A DNA stretch of 64,000 bases from JAAEPI01 sp965212145 (lineage in GTDB: Bacteria > Bacteroidota > Bacteroidia > Cytophagales > Cyclobacteriaceae), in contig CBDBUY010000001.1 in the NCBI GenBank assembly GCA_965212145.1, positions 62,001-126,000 of the forward strand, in the 5' to 3' direction. Both the position numbers and the translations under genes were made by a program. Of this stretch, positions 34,781 through 43,387 are shown in pieces; positions within the stretch are counted from its first letter, which is position 1; every line of letters starts with the position of its first letter. Below the pieces are notes generated by a model. It saw nothing but the letters and a program-made list of their open reading frames with translations. It searched no databases and was not told where the DNA came from.

Positions 34781-35887
34781 TCACTCACCCTCATTCATCA
34801 CCTGATTCTGGTGATTGATGGATTCCTGGTGAACGGCCTTCAGGTACCGCTCGATAAACTCTGAGCTAAGACCTACTTTCTCGCCTTTTTCAGCCGCATG
34901 AGTTAGGATGTCCTCCCATCGCTTACTCTGTAAGATGGCAATCCCATTTTCCTTTTTGTAGCGTCCAATGTCCTCAGAAACTTTCATTCGTTCCGCGAAC
35001 AAGTTCATGATTTCATCGTCCATGCGGTCGATCTCGGTTCGGTACTGCTCCAGCAACGTGGGATCAGCCGGGCTCTCCTTTCTAAGCACGAAATTCTTCA
35101 CCATCTCGGCTACACGCTCGGGCACCACCTGTTGCTTGGCATCACTCCACGCATTGTCGGGATCAATGTGCGACTCGATCATCACCCCGTCATAGTTCAG
35201 GTCAAGTGCCTCCTGTGAGATGGCAGCCAATCCTTCTCGGTTCCCACAGATGTGACTTGGATCGCAAATGATTGGCAAATCCGGAATTCGGCTCATCAGG
35301 TCGATTGGCAACTGCCACTGCGGGGCATTTCTGAATTTCTTTTCGCCGTGTTTGGCAAATCCTCGGTGGATCGCGCCGATGCGGTTAACACCCGCCTGGT
35401 GGATCCGCTCGATCGCTCCAATCCAAAGCTCCAAATCAGGATTTACCGGATTCTTGATCAAAACCGGAATGTCTACACCCTTGAGTGCATCTGCAATTTC
35501 TTGGACGGAAAAAGGATTTACGGTAGTTCGTGCACCGATCCACAGGATGTCCACGCCTGCTTTGAGTGCTTCATACACGTGCTTCACGTTGGCTACCTCG
35601 GTGGTGATAGGCAAGCCGGTTTCCTTCTTTGCTGCGTTCAACCATTCCAGCCCAACAGATCCGATTCCTTCGAAAGAACCGGGTCGTGTTCTGGGCTTCC
35701 AAATGCCCGCACGGAGTACGTCCACTTGTCCTGTTTTGGCCAGTCGCTGGCATGTTTCTACCACCTGTTCTTCTGTTTCGGCACTGCATGGGCCACTGAT
35801 GACCACTGGCCGTTCCATTTTGATTCCCGGTAACCAGTCCTGAATTCCGACAACCTTTTCTGTGAGTTTTTCAACCATTTGTTCCAT
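34781..35887 (-). CDS. Bifunctional DAHP synthase / chorismate mutase
   Basis: 368 residues. Residues about 10-270 form a 3-deoxy-7-phosphoheptulonate synthase of the KDSA-like type (VVISGPCSAET, RAGIWKPRTRPGSFEGIG, IGARTTVNPF, GAIHRGFAKHGEKKFRNAPQW in part, CDPSHICG, MIESHIDPDNAWSDAKQQV). Residues about 280-355 form an AroQ-type chorismate mutase (YRTEIDRMDDEIMNLFAERMKVSEDIGRYK in pieces). The enzyme therefore provides both entry to the shikimate pathway and the chorismate branch to Phe and Tyr. Last gene of the pheA operon; its start overlaps tyrA by 17 bases. Confidence 0.95.
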   Translation of the reverse strand: MEQMVEKLTEKVVGIQDWLPGIKMERPVVISGPCSAETEEQVVETCQRLAKTGQVDVLRAGIWKPRTRPGSFEGIGSVGLEWLNAAKKETGLPITTEVANVKHVYEALKAGVDILWIGARTTVNPFSVQEIADALKGVDIPVLIKNPVNPDLELWIGAIERIHQAGVNRIGAIHRGFAKHGEKKFRNAPQWQLPIDLMSRIPDLPIICDPSHICGNREGLAAISQEALDLNYDGVMIESHIDPDNAWSDAKQQVVPERVAEMVKNFVLRKESPADPTLLEQYRTEIDRMDDEIMNLFAERMKVSEDIGRYKKENGIAILQSKRWEDILTHAAEKGEKVGLSSEFIERYLKAVHQESINHQNQVMNEGE

Positions 35888-36755
35888 TTTTTTCTTTGTT
35901 CTTAAGTTCTATTCCTTCAAGTATTCGTTTGATTTCGTTTCCTTCTTTTATCAGGCCGTAGGTCTTTTCCTTGTTTTTTGAGACAATCGCGTCCCGAAAA
36001 ACCTGGAGTTTATCAATATATGCATCCATGGCATCCACCAGGTTCTCAGCGTTTTGCTCAAAAATGGGCGTCCACATGTCAGCTGAGCTTTTAGCAAGTC
36101 TTACAGTCGAGGCAAAACCCGACCCGGCCATATTGAAAATGTTCTTTTCGTTTTTTTCTATGTCCAATACTGTGAGTCCAAGCGTGAAAGAGGTAATATG
36201 CGACAAGTGCGACACGTACGCGATGTGGCGGTCGTGCTCTTCCGCATCCATATGAATCACCTGCATGTTGATGCTTTCAAACACCTGGTTCGTAACCGAA
36301 AGGGCTTCCTCGCTACTTTCTTCTTTGTTGCAAATGATGTTCACCTTTCCAGCGTACAAACCACGATGAGCTGCACTTGGGCCGGAAAATTCCGTTCCTG
36401 CGATCGGGTGGCAAGCCACGTATTGATTTCTTCTGGGGTGATCCTTGGCGACCGTACAAATTCCCAGTTTGGAGGATCCCAAATCTATCACGACTGTGTC
36501 GTCTCCAATCTTGTCAAGCACCTCGGACAAAAGTTTTCGGGCAGCATCCACGGGAATGGCGATGATGACTAAATCAGCAGATTTGACAGCTCGTTCTAAA
36601 TCCTGAGACTCATCGATAATTCCGAGCGATCTGGCTTCCTGCAGGTGTTCTGTATTACGATCCACGCCGATGATCCTCGAAGCAAATCCGGCTTGCCGCA
36701 AGTCCATCGCCATGCTTCCTCCTATCAACCCAACTCCAATGATCGCGACCTTCAT
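35871..36755 (-). CDS. tyrA: Prephenate dehydrogenase
   Basis: 294 residues. Rossmann NAD site at the N-terminus (MKVAIIGVGLIGGSMAMDLRQ) and a helical C-terminal domain with CHPIAGTEFSGPSAA, which carries the catalytic His, and HDRHIAYVSHLSH. Oxidises prephenate to 4-hydroxyphenylpyruvate for tyrosine. No ACT domain. Starts four bases inside the aminotransferase gene end. Confidence 0.95.
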   Translation of the reverse strand: MKVAIIGVGLIGGSMAMDLRQAGFASRIIGVDRNTEHLQEARSLGIIDESQDLERAVKSADLVIIAIPVDAARKLLSEVLDKIGDDTVVIDLGSSKLGICTVAKDHPRRNQYVACHPIAGTEFSGPSAAHRGLYAGKVNIICNKEESSEEALSVTNQVFESINMQVIHMDAEEHDRHIAYVSHLSHITSFTLGLTVLDIEKNEKNIFNMAGSGFASTVRLAKSSADMWTPIFEQNAENLVDAMDAYIDKLQVFRDAIVSKNKEKTYGLIKEGNEIKRILEGIELKNKEKNGTNG

Positions 36756-37909
36756 TTTCCTTGAAATTTTTCGATTCTGGAAATGGCTTCATTGAACATT
36801 TCCTGATTAGAGCAGAGTGAGATTCGGATAAACCGCGAGCCATTCGTTCCGAAGATGAACCCTGGTGTAATGAACACTTCTGCCTTCAAAAGGATTTCAT
36901 CCACCCATGCTTCCACGCTTTCCACCTGATCAGGAATCTTCGCCCATACGAACATGCCCACTTGATTTTGGTCATAAGTGCACCCAAGCAAGTCCATGAT
37001 TTGGCAAGCTAGTTTTCTTCGCTCCTGATATTCAGCGTTTAGCTTTTCGTACCAACTCTCGTCCAAAGCCAAGGCCTTAGCTGCAGCTCGCTGTGCCGGA
37101 AGAAACATCCCAGAATCGAGATTGCTCTTAAACCTGAGCACATTGTCAATGTGTGTTTTCGATCCAGCCAACATCCCGATTCTCCAGCCGGCCATGTTGT
37201 GAGACTTACTAAGTGAATTTAGCTCCAATAGGTGCTCACCTTTTCCTGAAGACAGCAAACTCATAGGCTGATCATTCAGAATGAAGCTGTAAGGGTTGTC
37301 ATTGCAAACCAGAATGTCGTTTGACTCGGCAAAGTCCTTCACGTCCTCAAAGAATTCAAGAGTCGCCGGAGTACCTGTGGGCATGTTCGGGTAGTTCACC
37401 CACATGATTTTGACCTTTGAAAGGTCTTGGTAACGGAGGGCATCCAGATTTGGTTTCCAGCCATTTTCTTCCGTCAAATCGTACGTACGGATCGTGGCTC
37501 CCGCTAGTTTGGATGCAGCCGCATAACTCGGATATCCCGGATTCGGCACCAGCACCTCATCTCCCGGATTTAAGTACGTCATCGAAATATGGAATATGCC
37601 CTCCTTTGACCCAATCAGTGGCAGAATCTCAGACTCTGGATCGAGCTTGGCGTCAAAGAATTTTCCGTACCAATCAGCGAAGGCCTGTCGGAGTTCAGGG
37701 GCGCCCTTGTAACTCTGATACGCGTGCGTATTGTCTTTTTGAGACTCCTGATTTAAAGCTTCTATAACCTCTTTATGCGGCGGCCTATCAGGTGAACCGA
37801 TCCCAAGATTGAGTACTGAATGACCATTGGCATTCATTTGCGCGATCTCTCGCAACTTCTTTGAGAAATAGTATTCCTGAACGTCTCCTAATCTATCGGC
37901 CGTTTTCAT
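36752..37909 (-). CDS. Pyridoxal-phosphate aminotransferase, class I/II (aromatic pathway)
   Basis: 385 residues. PLP lysine in LNSLSKSHNMAGWRIGMLAG, substrate motifs NLGIGSPDRPPH, NYPNMPTGTPAT, VCNDNPYSF. Between pheA and tyrA, with four-base overlaps on both sides, it most likely transaminates phenylpyruvate and 4-hydroxyphenylpyruvate (or prephenate) to finish Phe and Tyr. Annotation pipelines may call it aspartate or LL-DAP-type aminotransferase; the operon argues for the aromatic role. Confidence 0.92.
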   Translation of the reverse strand: MKTADRLGDVQEYYFSKKLREIAQMNANGHSVLNLGIGSPDRPPHKEVIEALNQESQKDNTHAYQSYKGAPELRQAFADWYGKFFDAKLDPESEILPLIGSKEGIFHISMTYLNPGDEVLVPNPGYPSYAAASKLAGATIRTYDLTEENGWKPNLDALRYQDLSKVKIMWVNYPNMPTGTPATLEFFEDVKDFAESNDILVCNDNPYSFILNDQPMSLLSSGKGEHLLELNSLSKSHNMAGWRIGMLAGSKTHIDNVLRFKSNLDSGMFLPAQRAAAKALALDESWYEKLNAEYQERRKLACQIMDLLGCTYDQNQVGMFVWAKIPDQVESVEAWVDEILLKAEVFITPGFIFGTNGSRFIRISLCSNQEMFNEAISRIEKFQGK

Positions 37910-38742
37910 AGTATTGTTTCTCCTTTTTTGTAAACCCCCAAAACGTTCAGCATTGAGGTCACACTTTTCAGTTGCTCAATCGTACGTTCGTAATCCTCCA
38001 AATCACTGAACTCTAGATCAGCATGGAAATAATATTTCCATTCTTCCTTGATCACCGGGAAGGATTGAATTTTTGAAAGATTGAGTCCATTCTCTGCGAT
38101 AATATTCAAGGCCTTCAGCAGGCTACCCGGCTCATGTGACACCCTAAAGTGAAGGGAAGCTTTGTTTGCTTCGAATGTTCCATTGAGCGCCTCCTCGCGA
38201 GAGAGGATTAGGAATCTGGTGTAATTGTTCTTGACCGTCTCGATTCCTTTTTCCAAAATTTCAAGATCGAAGAGTTTAGCGGCAGATTCGCTAGCGATCG
38301 CTCCCACTCCCTCGAGCTTCCCTTCCGCCACCTGTTTCGCCGAAAGCGCGGTATCCGGCTTTTCGATTAACCCAATCTCTGGATAATCGAGGAAGAACTT
38401 TCGGCACTGTTCTATGGCCATGGGATGTGACCACACCTCCTTCAAGTCAGAGATTTTCGTTCCTGGCAGAGCCATGAGGTTGTGGTGAATTCGCGTGTAG
38501 ATTTCACCAACAATCTTGAGATTTGATTGGAGCAGCAGTGAGTAATTAGGCCCGATGCTTCCGGCTATGGAATTTTCAATTGCCATGACCGCCCCCTCAG
38601 TCTGGTTCTTGTCCTCGGCCATGCGAACAAGCTGGTGAAAGGAGATAGCCGGCACCACATCCACCGACCTTCTGAAAAAGTTGTCAGCGGCGTGCTGGTG
38701 ATAGCTCCCTTCAAATCCCTGTATGGCAATTCTCAATTTCAT
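37906..38742 (-). CDS. pheA: Prephenate dehydratase
   Basis: 278 residues from ATG 38742 (MKLRIAIQGFEGSYHQHAA); an ATG at 38763 lies in the terminator hairpin and is unlikely. Catalytic PDT domain (about 1-180) with the NNYTRF motif, then an ACT domain (about 195-275: FRVSHEPGSLLKALNIIAENGLNLSKIQSFPV in pieces). In classical feedback-inhibited enzymes the Phe-binding motif is ESRP; here the position reads QSFP, so allosteric control may differ. Transcription is controlled by the attenuator immediately upstream. Confidence 0.95.
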   Translation of the reverse strand: MKLRIAIQGFEGSYHQHAADNFFRRSVDVVPAISFHQLVRMAEDKNQTEGAVMAIENSIAGSIGPNYSLLLQSNLKIVGEIYTRIHHNLMALPGTKISDLKEVWSHPMAIEQCRKFFLDYPEIGLIEKPDTALSAKQVAEGKLEGVGAIASESAAKLFDLEILEKGIETVKNNYTRFLILSREEALNGTFEANKASLHFRVSHEPGSLLKALNIIAENGLNLSKIQSFPVIKEEWKYYFHADLEFSDLEDYERTIEQLKSVTSMLNVLGVYKKGETIL

Positions 38743-38747
38743 GGCAT

Positions 38748-38774
38748 AAAAAAAGACCTCCATTTGGAGGTCTT
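38748..38774 (-). terminator. Attenuator terminator upstream of pheA
   Basis: On the minus strand AAGACCTCC, loop AAAT, GGAGGTCTT form a perfect 9-bp stem, and seven T end the structure, five bases before the pheA start codon. It is a promoter-proximal terminator, segment 3:4 of the attenuator. Confidence 0.9.
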
Positions 38775-38797
38775 AGGTTTATTCATTTACGAACATA

Positions 38798-38860
38798 TTA
38801 GACCTCCACTCTGCTCAGTGCATAAAAGAAGTAGAAGTAATATGTTCTTTGGTTCCTCAT
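38798..38860 (-). CDS. Aromatic leader peptide of the pheA operon (20 residues)
   Basis: ATG at 38858-38860, stop TAA at 38798-38800. The peptide has a run of seven aromatic residues, Y-Y-F-Y-F-F-Y, at positions 7-13, followed by ALSRVEV. Random occurrence of seven Tyr/Phe codons in a row directly before a terminator and pheA is very unlikely. It is the control peptide of an attenuator and need not have a function as a protein. Confidence 0.88.
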   Translation of the reverse strand: MRNQRTYYFYFFYALSRVEV

Positions 38861-39019
38861 CGTTGTGGCGGTAAATGTGAAGGTAAAATTTCTATTCAGC
38901 AACACATTCGCTAAAAAATTATGCCTGATTCAATATTTTGTCGAATTCCTTGAAAAATCAATAGCAATAAAGGTCCAATCTAATCGGTCTATGATTTAAC
39001 CAGACTAGCCTACAATTGA

Positions 39020-39027
39020 TATATTTG
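39020..39027 (+). promoter_or_regulatory. -7 promoter element of the sulfatase gene
   Basis: TATATTTG matches TAnnTTTG, 30 bases before the ATG at 39058. It overlaps the more upstream ATG at 39016, which supports the later start. Confidence 0.6.
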
Positions 39028-39057
39028 TTTCGATCGGATAAAAAACCTGAGCTAAAC

Positions 39058-40599
39058 ATGCGGATTTCCTTTTTCTCACTTCTTCTCTGTCTTTCTATCA
39101 TATCGAACAGCCAGGACAAGCCTAACGTCATTGTGATTCTCGGTGATGACATGGGATTCTCTGATTTGGGGTCTTACGGGTCCGAAGTAGCCACGCCCAA
39201 CCTTGATATGCTCGCAGAAAATGGCATTCGCTTCCGCCAGTTTTATAATATGGCCAAATGTGCTCCTTCCAGAGCTGCGCTAATTACCGGCCAAAACATT
39301 GGAAATGACTGCTCAGTTTCCATTGCTGAAGCACTGAAGCCCGAGGGCTATTTTTCTATTTTCTGTGGGAAAGAGCATGTGGAGGACTGGATGCCAAAAA
39401 GCACCTATGTAGAAAATAGCTTCACCAAAAGTCTTTACCACAGAGGAAACGAATTTTTCATTCCTCCTAGTGGGAAAATGCACAGACCCTTTGTCCTGAA
39501 TGGAAAACGAACACGGCCTGACAAGCTGCACTGGAAGAAACTGCCGGTTTTTTACAAACCAGATGTAATGACAGATTATGCATTAGCATGGATGGATCAG
39601 GCTAAAAATGAGAAAAAACCAATTTTCTTATACATGGCCTACCATGTAGCTCATTATCCTTTGCAAGCAAGAGAAGAAGACATTGCGAAATACCGTGACG
39701 TATATCGGGTTGGTTGGGATGTAATAAGGAAGCAAAGGTTCGAACGCCAAAAGGAACTTGGTGTAATCACTGATAAACATCAACTGACAGATCCACTGGA
39801 TAACGTAAATCTCACATTCCCCAAAACGAAGGATCCACGTCGAGTAGTTATTCCAAAATACAGACCATGGGATTCTTTGACAACTGAGGAGCAAGACGAG
39901 TGGTCTCTGGAGATGGCCGTCTACTCCGCAATGATTGACCGCATGGATCAGAACATCGGTCGACTGATTAGCTGGCTTAAAGAGAATGGCGAATTTGACA
40001 ACACAATCATCATGTACCTGTCAGATAATGGATCCAGTCCGTACGATTCCAATCACAGTTTTGAGCATCCTCCTGGAGGCGCTGAATCGTGGCGGGCGCT
40101 CAGCACCGTTTGGGCCAACGTCGCAAATACGCCTTTCAAGTATTACAAGTCTTACGGATTTGAAGGTGGATCAAACACCCACTTCATCATGCACTGGCCG
40201 GAAAAATTGATGCAGGGTGAGATTGTGGATGGACCGGGACACATCACGGATATTTTCCCCACCATCTTGGATGCCACTGATACGCCGTATCCAGACAAAC
40301 TACATGATGCTCCTACCTTGCCATTGCACGGCAGTTCGTTACTCCCACTTGCCAGAGGTGAAGATCGAGATCCTCCGAAATTCATTTATTCAGGCTTCAA
40401 GAAAAGAATGCGCAGCTACCGTGAAGGCGATTGGAAAATCGTGAAGGTCATGGGGAGTTCATGGCACCTTTATAACATGAAGGACGACCCAACGGAAACG
40501 AATAACCTGGCGGAGGCCAATCCCGAAAAAGTAGCCGAACTGGAAACTGCCTATCTGGGGGTTGAAAAATTGTACGACAAGTACAAAGGCAAGAAATAA
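39058..40599 (+). CDS. Type I sulfatase (arylsulfatase A-like)
   Basis: 513 residues from ATG 39058. Signal peptide MRISFFSLLLCLSIISNSQ, so exported. Sulfatase signature: metal aspartates in VILGDDMGFSDLG (Asp30, Asp31), formylglycine motif CAPSR with Cys68 as the residue to be oxidised, followed by AALITGQN; later YMAYHVAHYPLQA, IIMYLSDNGSSPYDSN and GPGHITDIFPTILDAT. Removes sulfate from a sulfated ester, probably a carbohydrate; no neighbouring glycoside hydrolase indicates the substrate. Requires a formylglycine-generating enzyme, and one is encoded at 4.8-5.9 kb. No type IX tail. Confidence 0.94.
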   Translation: MRISFFSLLLCLSIISNSQDKPNVIVILGDDMGFSDLGSYGSEVATPNLDMLAENGIRFRQFYNMAKCAPSRAALITGQNIGNDCSVSIAEALKPEGYFSIFCGKEHVEDWMPKSTYVENSFTKSLYHRGNEFFIPPSGKMHRPFVLNGKRTRPDKLHWKKLPVFYKPDVMTDYALAWMDQAKNEKKPIFLYMAYHVAHYPLQAREEDIAKYRDVYRVGWDVIRKQRFERQKELGVITDKHQLTDPLDNVNLTFPKTKDPRRVVIPKYRPWDSLTTEEQDEWSLEMAVYSAMIDRMDQNIGRLISWLKENGEFDNTIIMYLSDNGSSPYDSNHSFEHPPGGAESWRALSTVWANVANTPFKYYKSYGFEGGSNTHFIMHWPEKLMQGEIVDGPGHITDIFPTILDATDTPYPDKLHDAPTLPLHGSSLLPLARGEDRDPPKFIYSGFKKRMRSYREGDWKIVKVMGSSWHLYNMKDDPTETNNLAEANPEKVAELETAYLGVEKLYDKYKGKK

Positions 40600-40605
40600 C
40601 GCATC

Positions 40606-41349
40606 ATGTCTCGAAAGATCAAAGACCAGTTAGTAGGCCTTGATCCGAAATTTCAATATCGGGGATTAAATCAGACCCGTGTTGAGACTTTCAGTGATGT
40701 AGGTTTCGCACTGGCGATTACATTGATCGTTCTCTCCGCTTCCGTGCCGGAATCCTTCGCCGAACTGAAAGAATCGATGAAGGGCATTCTTCCCTTCTTC
40801 GCATGTGTTGTACTACTTGTCGTAATTTGGGTTCAACATTATATGTTTTTCCTGCGATATGGCCTCCAGGATATTCGCACAGTCGTCTACAACACCTTTT
40901 TGCTTTGTCTGGTTTTGGTATATGTCTATCCACTCAAGTTTCTGATGAATTTTCTGGTGGGATTCTACTCGTCCCTCATTACTGGAACTAATTATATTTT
41001 GATTCAGGATTTTGGGCCTGGAGATATGAAATTCCTGATGATCATGTATGGCGTGGGGGCAGGATTGATCTTTCTAACTTTATCCCTTTTATATAAGCAT
41101 GCATTGAATACGAAGGTTGAATTGGAGCTCGATGATTACGAGATTTTTGAGACGAAATCAAGCATCAATGTCAATCTACTTCTGAGCAGTATTCCCATCC
41201 TCTCAGCACTCATTGCAGCCGTAGGGACGGAAAGTGGCCTAACTTATGGTTTGTCTGGGTTTGCCTATATGTTGTACCCCATTGTCATGCCGCTGTATGG
41301 TCGCTATTTAAATAAGCGGCAACAGGTACTTTTTCCTGACATCAATTGA
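40606..41349 (+). CDS. TMEM175-like potassium channel family protein (DUF1211)
   Basis: 247 residues, about six membrane helices. The first helix carries RVETFSDVGFALAITLIVLS, which matches the R-x-x-x-FSD motif lining the pore of bacterial TMEM175 K+ channels. Begins six bases after the sulfatase stop, hence probably in the same transcript, although no functional link is obvious. Family by signature motif only; conductance is not proven for this branch. Confidence 0.75.
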   Translation: MSRKIKDQLVGLDPKFQYRGLNQTRVETFSDVGFALAITLIVLSASVPESFAELKESMKGILPFFACVVLLVVIWVQHYMFFLRYGLQDIRTVVYNTFLLCLVLVYVYPLKFLMNFLVGFYSSLITGTNYILIQDFGPGDMKFLMIMYGVGAGLIFLTLSLLYKHALNTKVELELDDYEIFETKSSINVNLLLSSIPILSALIAAVGTESGLTYGLSGFAYMLYPIVMPLYGRYLNKRQQVLFPDIN

Positions 41350-41356
41350 CGCCTCG

Positions 41357-41369
41357 TGACATCCTGTCA
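41357..41369. promoter_or_regulatory. Inverted repeat TGACA-TCC-TGTCA upstream of htpG
   Basis: A perfect 5-bp inverted repeat with a 3-base centre lies 65 bases before the htpG start. It may be an operator for a heat-shock regulator; no known consensus is matched with certainty. Confidence 0.35.
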
Positions 41370-41433
41370 GACATGGCCCCTCTGGAACAACTTTTGACCT
41401 AGGCGGCATCAGAATTTAAACGCAAAATTTGTC

Positions 41434-43323
41434 ATGCAAGAAAAAGGTACGATTTCCATTCACACGGAAAACATCTTCCCGATAATCAAGAAATTTCTTT
41501 ACTCTGATCACGAGATTTTCCTTCGTGAACTCGTTTCCAATGCCGTTGATGCCTCTCAGAAAATAAAGCAACTGGCTCAACTTGGAGAATACAAGGGCGA
41601 GCTGGGGGATTTGATCGTGGATGTGTCCTTCGATGAGAAAAAGAAGACCATCACCATCTCCGATCAAGGAATCGGGATGACCGCTGACGAAATAAAAAAA
41701 TATATCAATCAGATTGCTTTTTCTGGAGCAACTGAGTTCGTCGAGAAATACAAAGACAAAGCAGACAACCAGCAAATCATTGGGCACTTTGGACTGGGTT
41801 TCTACTCCGCCTTCATGGTAGCCAAGCAAGTAGAAATTGTGACTTTGTCTCATCAGCAAGGAGCTGAAGCTGCGAGATGGGTCTGCGACGGTGAGACCGA
41901 GTTTGAGATTACAGAGGCAACTAAAGAATCTCGAGGTACAGACATCATTCTTCACATCGCTGAAGACTCGGAGGAATTCCTGAATAAAGCGAGACTAGAA
42001 ACGATTCTTCAGAAATACTCCAAATTCCTCCCAATTCCGATTCGGTTTGGAGAGAAAGACGAGAGCGTACCGGATGGCGAAGACAAAGACGGAAAGCCAC
42101 AGTACAAAACAGTCAAGAAGGACAACATCATCAACGATACAGAGCCACTTTGGACTAAGTCTCCAAAGGATCTGAAAGACGAGGATTACATTGATTTTTA
42201 CCGCACACTGTATCCTTTTTCAGAAGAACCACTTTTCTGGATTCACCTGAACGTTGACTATCCGTTCAATCTGACAGGAATCCTTTACTTCCCGAAATTG
42301 AAAAATGATTTCGAGGTTCAGAAAAACAAAATTCAACTGTATTCACGTCAGGTGTTCATCACTGATGAGGTGAAAGACGTGGTGCCGGAATTCTTGCAGC
42401 TTTTGCATGGGGTCATAGACTCGCCGGACATTCCACTCAATGTATCCCGATCTTACCTGCAGTCAGACAGCAACGTGAAGAAAATCAATGGTTACATTTC
42501 CAAAAAAGTAGCTGACAAACTGGGTGACCTATTCAAGAACCAAAGAGAATCCTACGAGAAAAAGTGGGACGACATTGGACTATTCGTGAAGTACGGCCTG
42601 ATTTCAGACGAGAAATTTGGGGAGAAAGCAATTGACTTTGCACTTTTGAAAAACCTGGATGATAAGTATTTCACGATTGAGGAGTACAAAAAGAAGATCG
42701 AGGCAAATCAAAAAAACAAGGACAAAAATCATGTGTTCTTGTACGCCAACAACAAGGATGCTCAGCACGGCTACATCGACGGTGCACAAAAAAGAGGATA
42801 CGATGTAATTCTCCTAGACAGTCCGATAGACAGTCACTTTGTGAGCCACCTGGAGCAAAAGCAAAATGACATCATCCTAAAGCGGGTGGATGCCGATGTG
42901 CTGGATAAACTCATAGAAACCGATGAAACAAAAGAGTCTGTACTCTCGGAAGACGAGTCGAATAAATTGAAGGAAATCTTCGAGAAGGCCATCGACGACT
43001 CCAACAACATGGTGAATGTGGAGCCTATGGCGCCAGACGATCTGCCTGTAACGATTACCCTGCCCGAGTTTATCAGACGGATGAAGGACATGCAGGCAAC
43101 CGGAGGCGGCCCGATGATGTTTGGCGACATGCCTATGAACCTGACCGTGTCGGTGAATGCCAACCACGCGCTGGTAAGAAAAATTCTGGATTACAAGAAA
43201 GAGCCTAGTCAAGTGAACCTTGCCAAGCAAGCATACGACCTGGCGTTACTGGCGCAAGGTATGCTCTCCGGTGAGAAGCTCACCAACTTTGTCAATCGCA
43301 GCGTAGAGATCGCTGGTAAGTAG
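41434..43323 (+). CDS. htpG: Molecular chaperone HtpG (Hsp90)
   Basis: 629 residues. GHKL ATPase domain with ELVSNAVDA, ISDQGIGM, GHFGLGFYSAFMVA; middle domain with the catalytic-loop arginine region (LNVSRSYLQSD) and a C-terminal dimerisation domain. Normal length. Acts on stress-denatured client proteins. Possible operator at 41357-41369 and a strong terminator after the gene. Confidence 0.97.
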   Translation: MQEKGTISIHTENIFPIIKKFLYSDHEIFLRELVSNAVDASQKIKQLAQLGEYKGELGDLIVDVSFDEKKKTITISDQGIGMTADEIKKYINQIAFSGATEFVEKYKDKADNQQIIGHFGLGFYSAFMVAKQVEIVTLSHQQGAEAARWVCDGETEFEITEATKESRGTDIILHIAEDSEEFLNKARLETILQKYSKFLPIPIRFGEKDESVPDGEDKDGKPQYKTVKKDNIINDTEPLWTKSPKDLKDEDYIDFYRTLYPFSEEPLFWIHLNVDYPFNLTGILYFPKLKNDFEVQKNKIQLYSRQVFITDEVKDVVPEFLQLLHGVIDSPDIPLNVSRSYLQSDSNVKKINGYISKKVADKLGDLFKNQRESYEKKWDDIGLFVKYGLISDEKFGEKAIDFALLKNLDDKYFTIEEYKKKIEANQKNKDKNHVFLYANNKDAQHGYIDGAQKRGYDVILLDSPIDSHFVSHLEQKQNDIILKRVDADVLDKLIETDETKESVLSEDESNKLKEIFEKAIDDSNNMVNVEPMAPDDLPVTITLPEFIRRMKDMQATGGGPMMFGDMPMNLTVSVNANHALVRKILDYKKEPSQVNLAKQAYDLALLAQGMLSGEKLTNFVNRSVEIAGK

Positions 43324-43347
43324 CGGTTTCCCTTTATATATATTTGA

Positions 43348-43377
43348 AGCCGGATCCATAATGGGTCCGGCTTTTTT
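43348..43377 (+). terminator. Terminator of htpG
   Basis: AGCCGGATCC and GGGTCCGGCT pair with one mismatch (loop ATAAT), then six T. Confidence 0.9.
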
Positions 43378-43387
43378 ATGACCGGTA

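Larger units (their letters stand above)
38748..38860 (-). promoter_or_regulatory. Transcription attenuator of the pheA operon
   Basis: Four segments in transcript order: 1 GAACATATTA (38838-38847), inside the leader codons Arg-Thr-Tyr-Tyr; 2 GGAGGTCT-TAATATGTTC (38807 down to 38791, sharing bases); 3 AAGACCTCC (38766-38774); 4 GGAGGTCTT (38753-38761). Pair 1:2 is a perfect 10-bp stem, pair 2:3 an 8-bp antiterminator (GGAGGTCT with AGACCTCC), pair 3:4 the terminator. When Tyr- or Phe-tRNA is scarce, a ribosome stalled on the leader would cover segment 1, free segment 2 to capture 3, and let transcription enter pheA. Confidence 0.9.

Noticed and set aside
35252..35843. Two long antisense frames (about 190 codons each) opposite DAHP synthase
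   Set aside because: Both are mirror frames of a firmly identified conserved enzyme and contain no recognisable motifs.
41375..41400. TGGC near htpG as a sigma-54 promoter
   Set aside because: The GG-N10-GC spacing required for sigma-54 is not present.
41424..41431. AAAATTTG two bases before the htpG start as a -7 element
   Set aside because: It lacks the initial T of the consensus and the spacing would place transcription inside the gene.
43339..43346. TATATTTG matching the -7 element just before the htpG terminator
   Set aside because: It points into a terminator with no gene after it on that strand; most likely chance.
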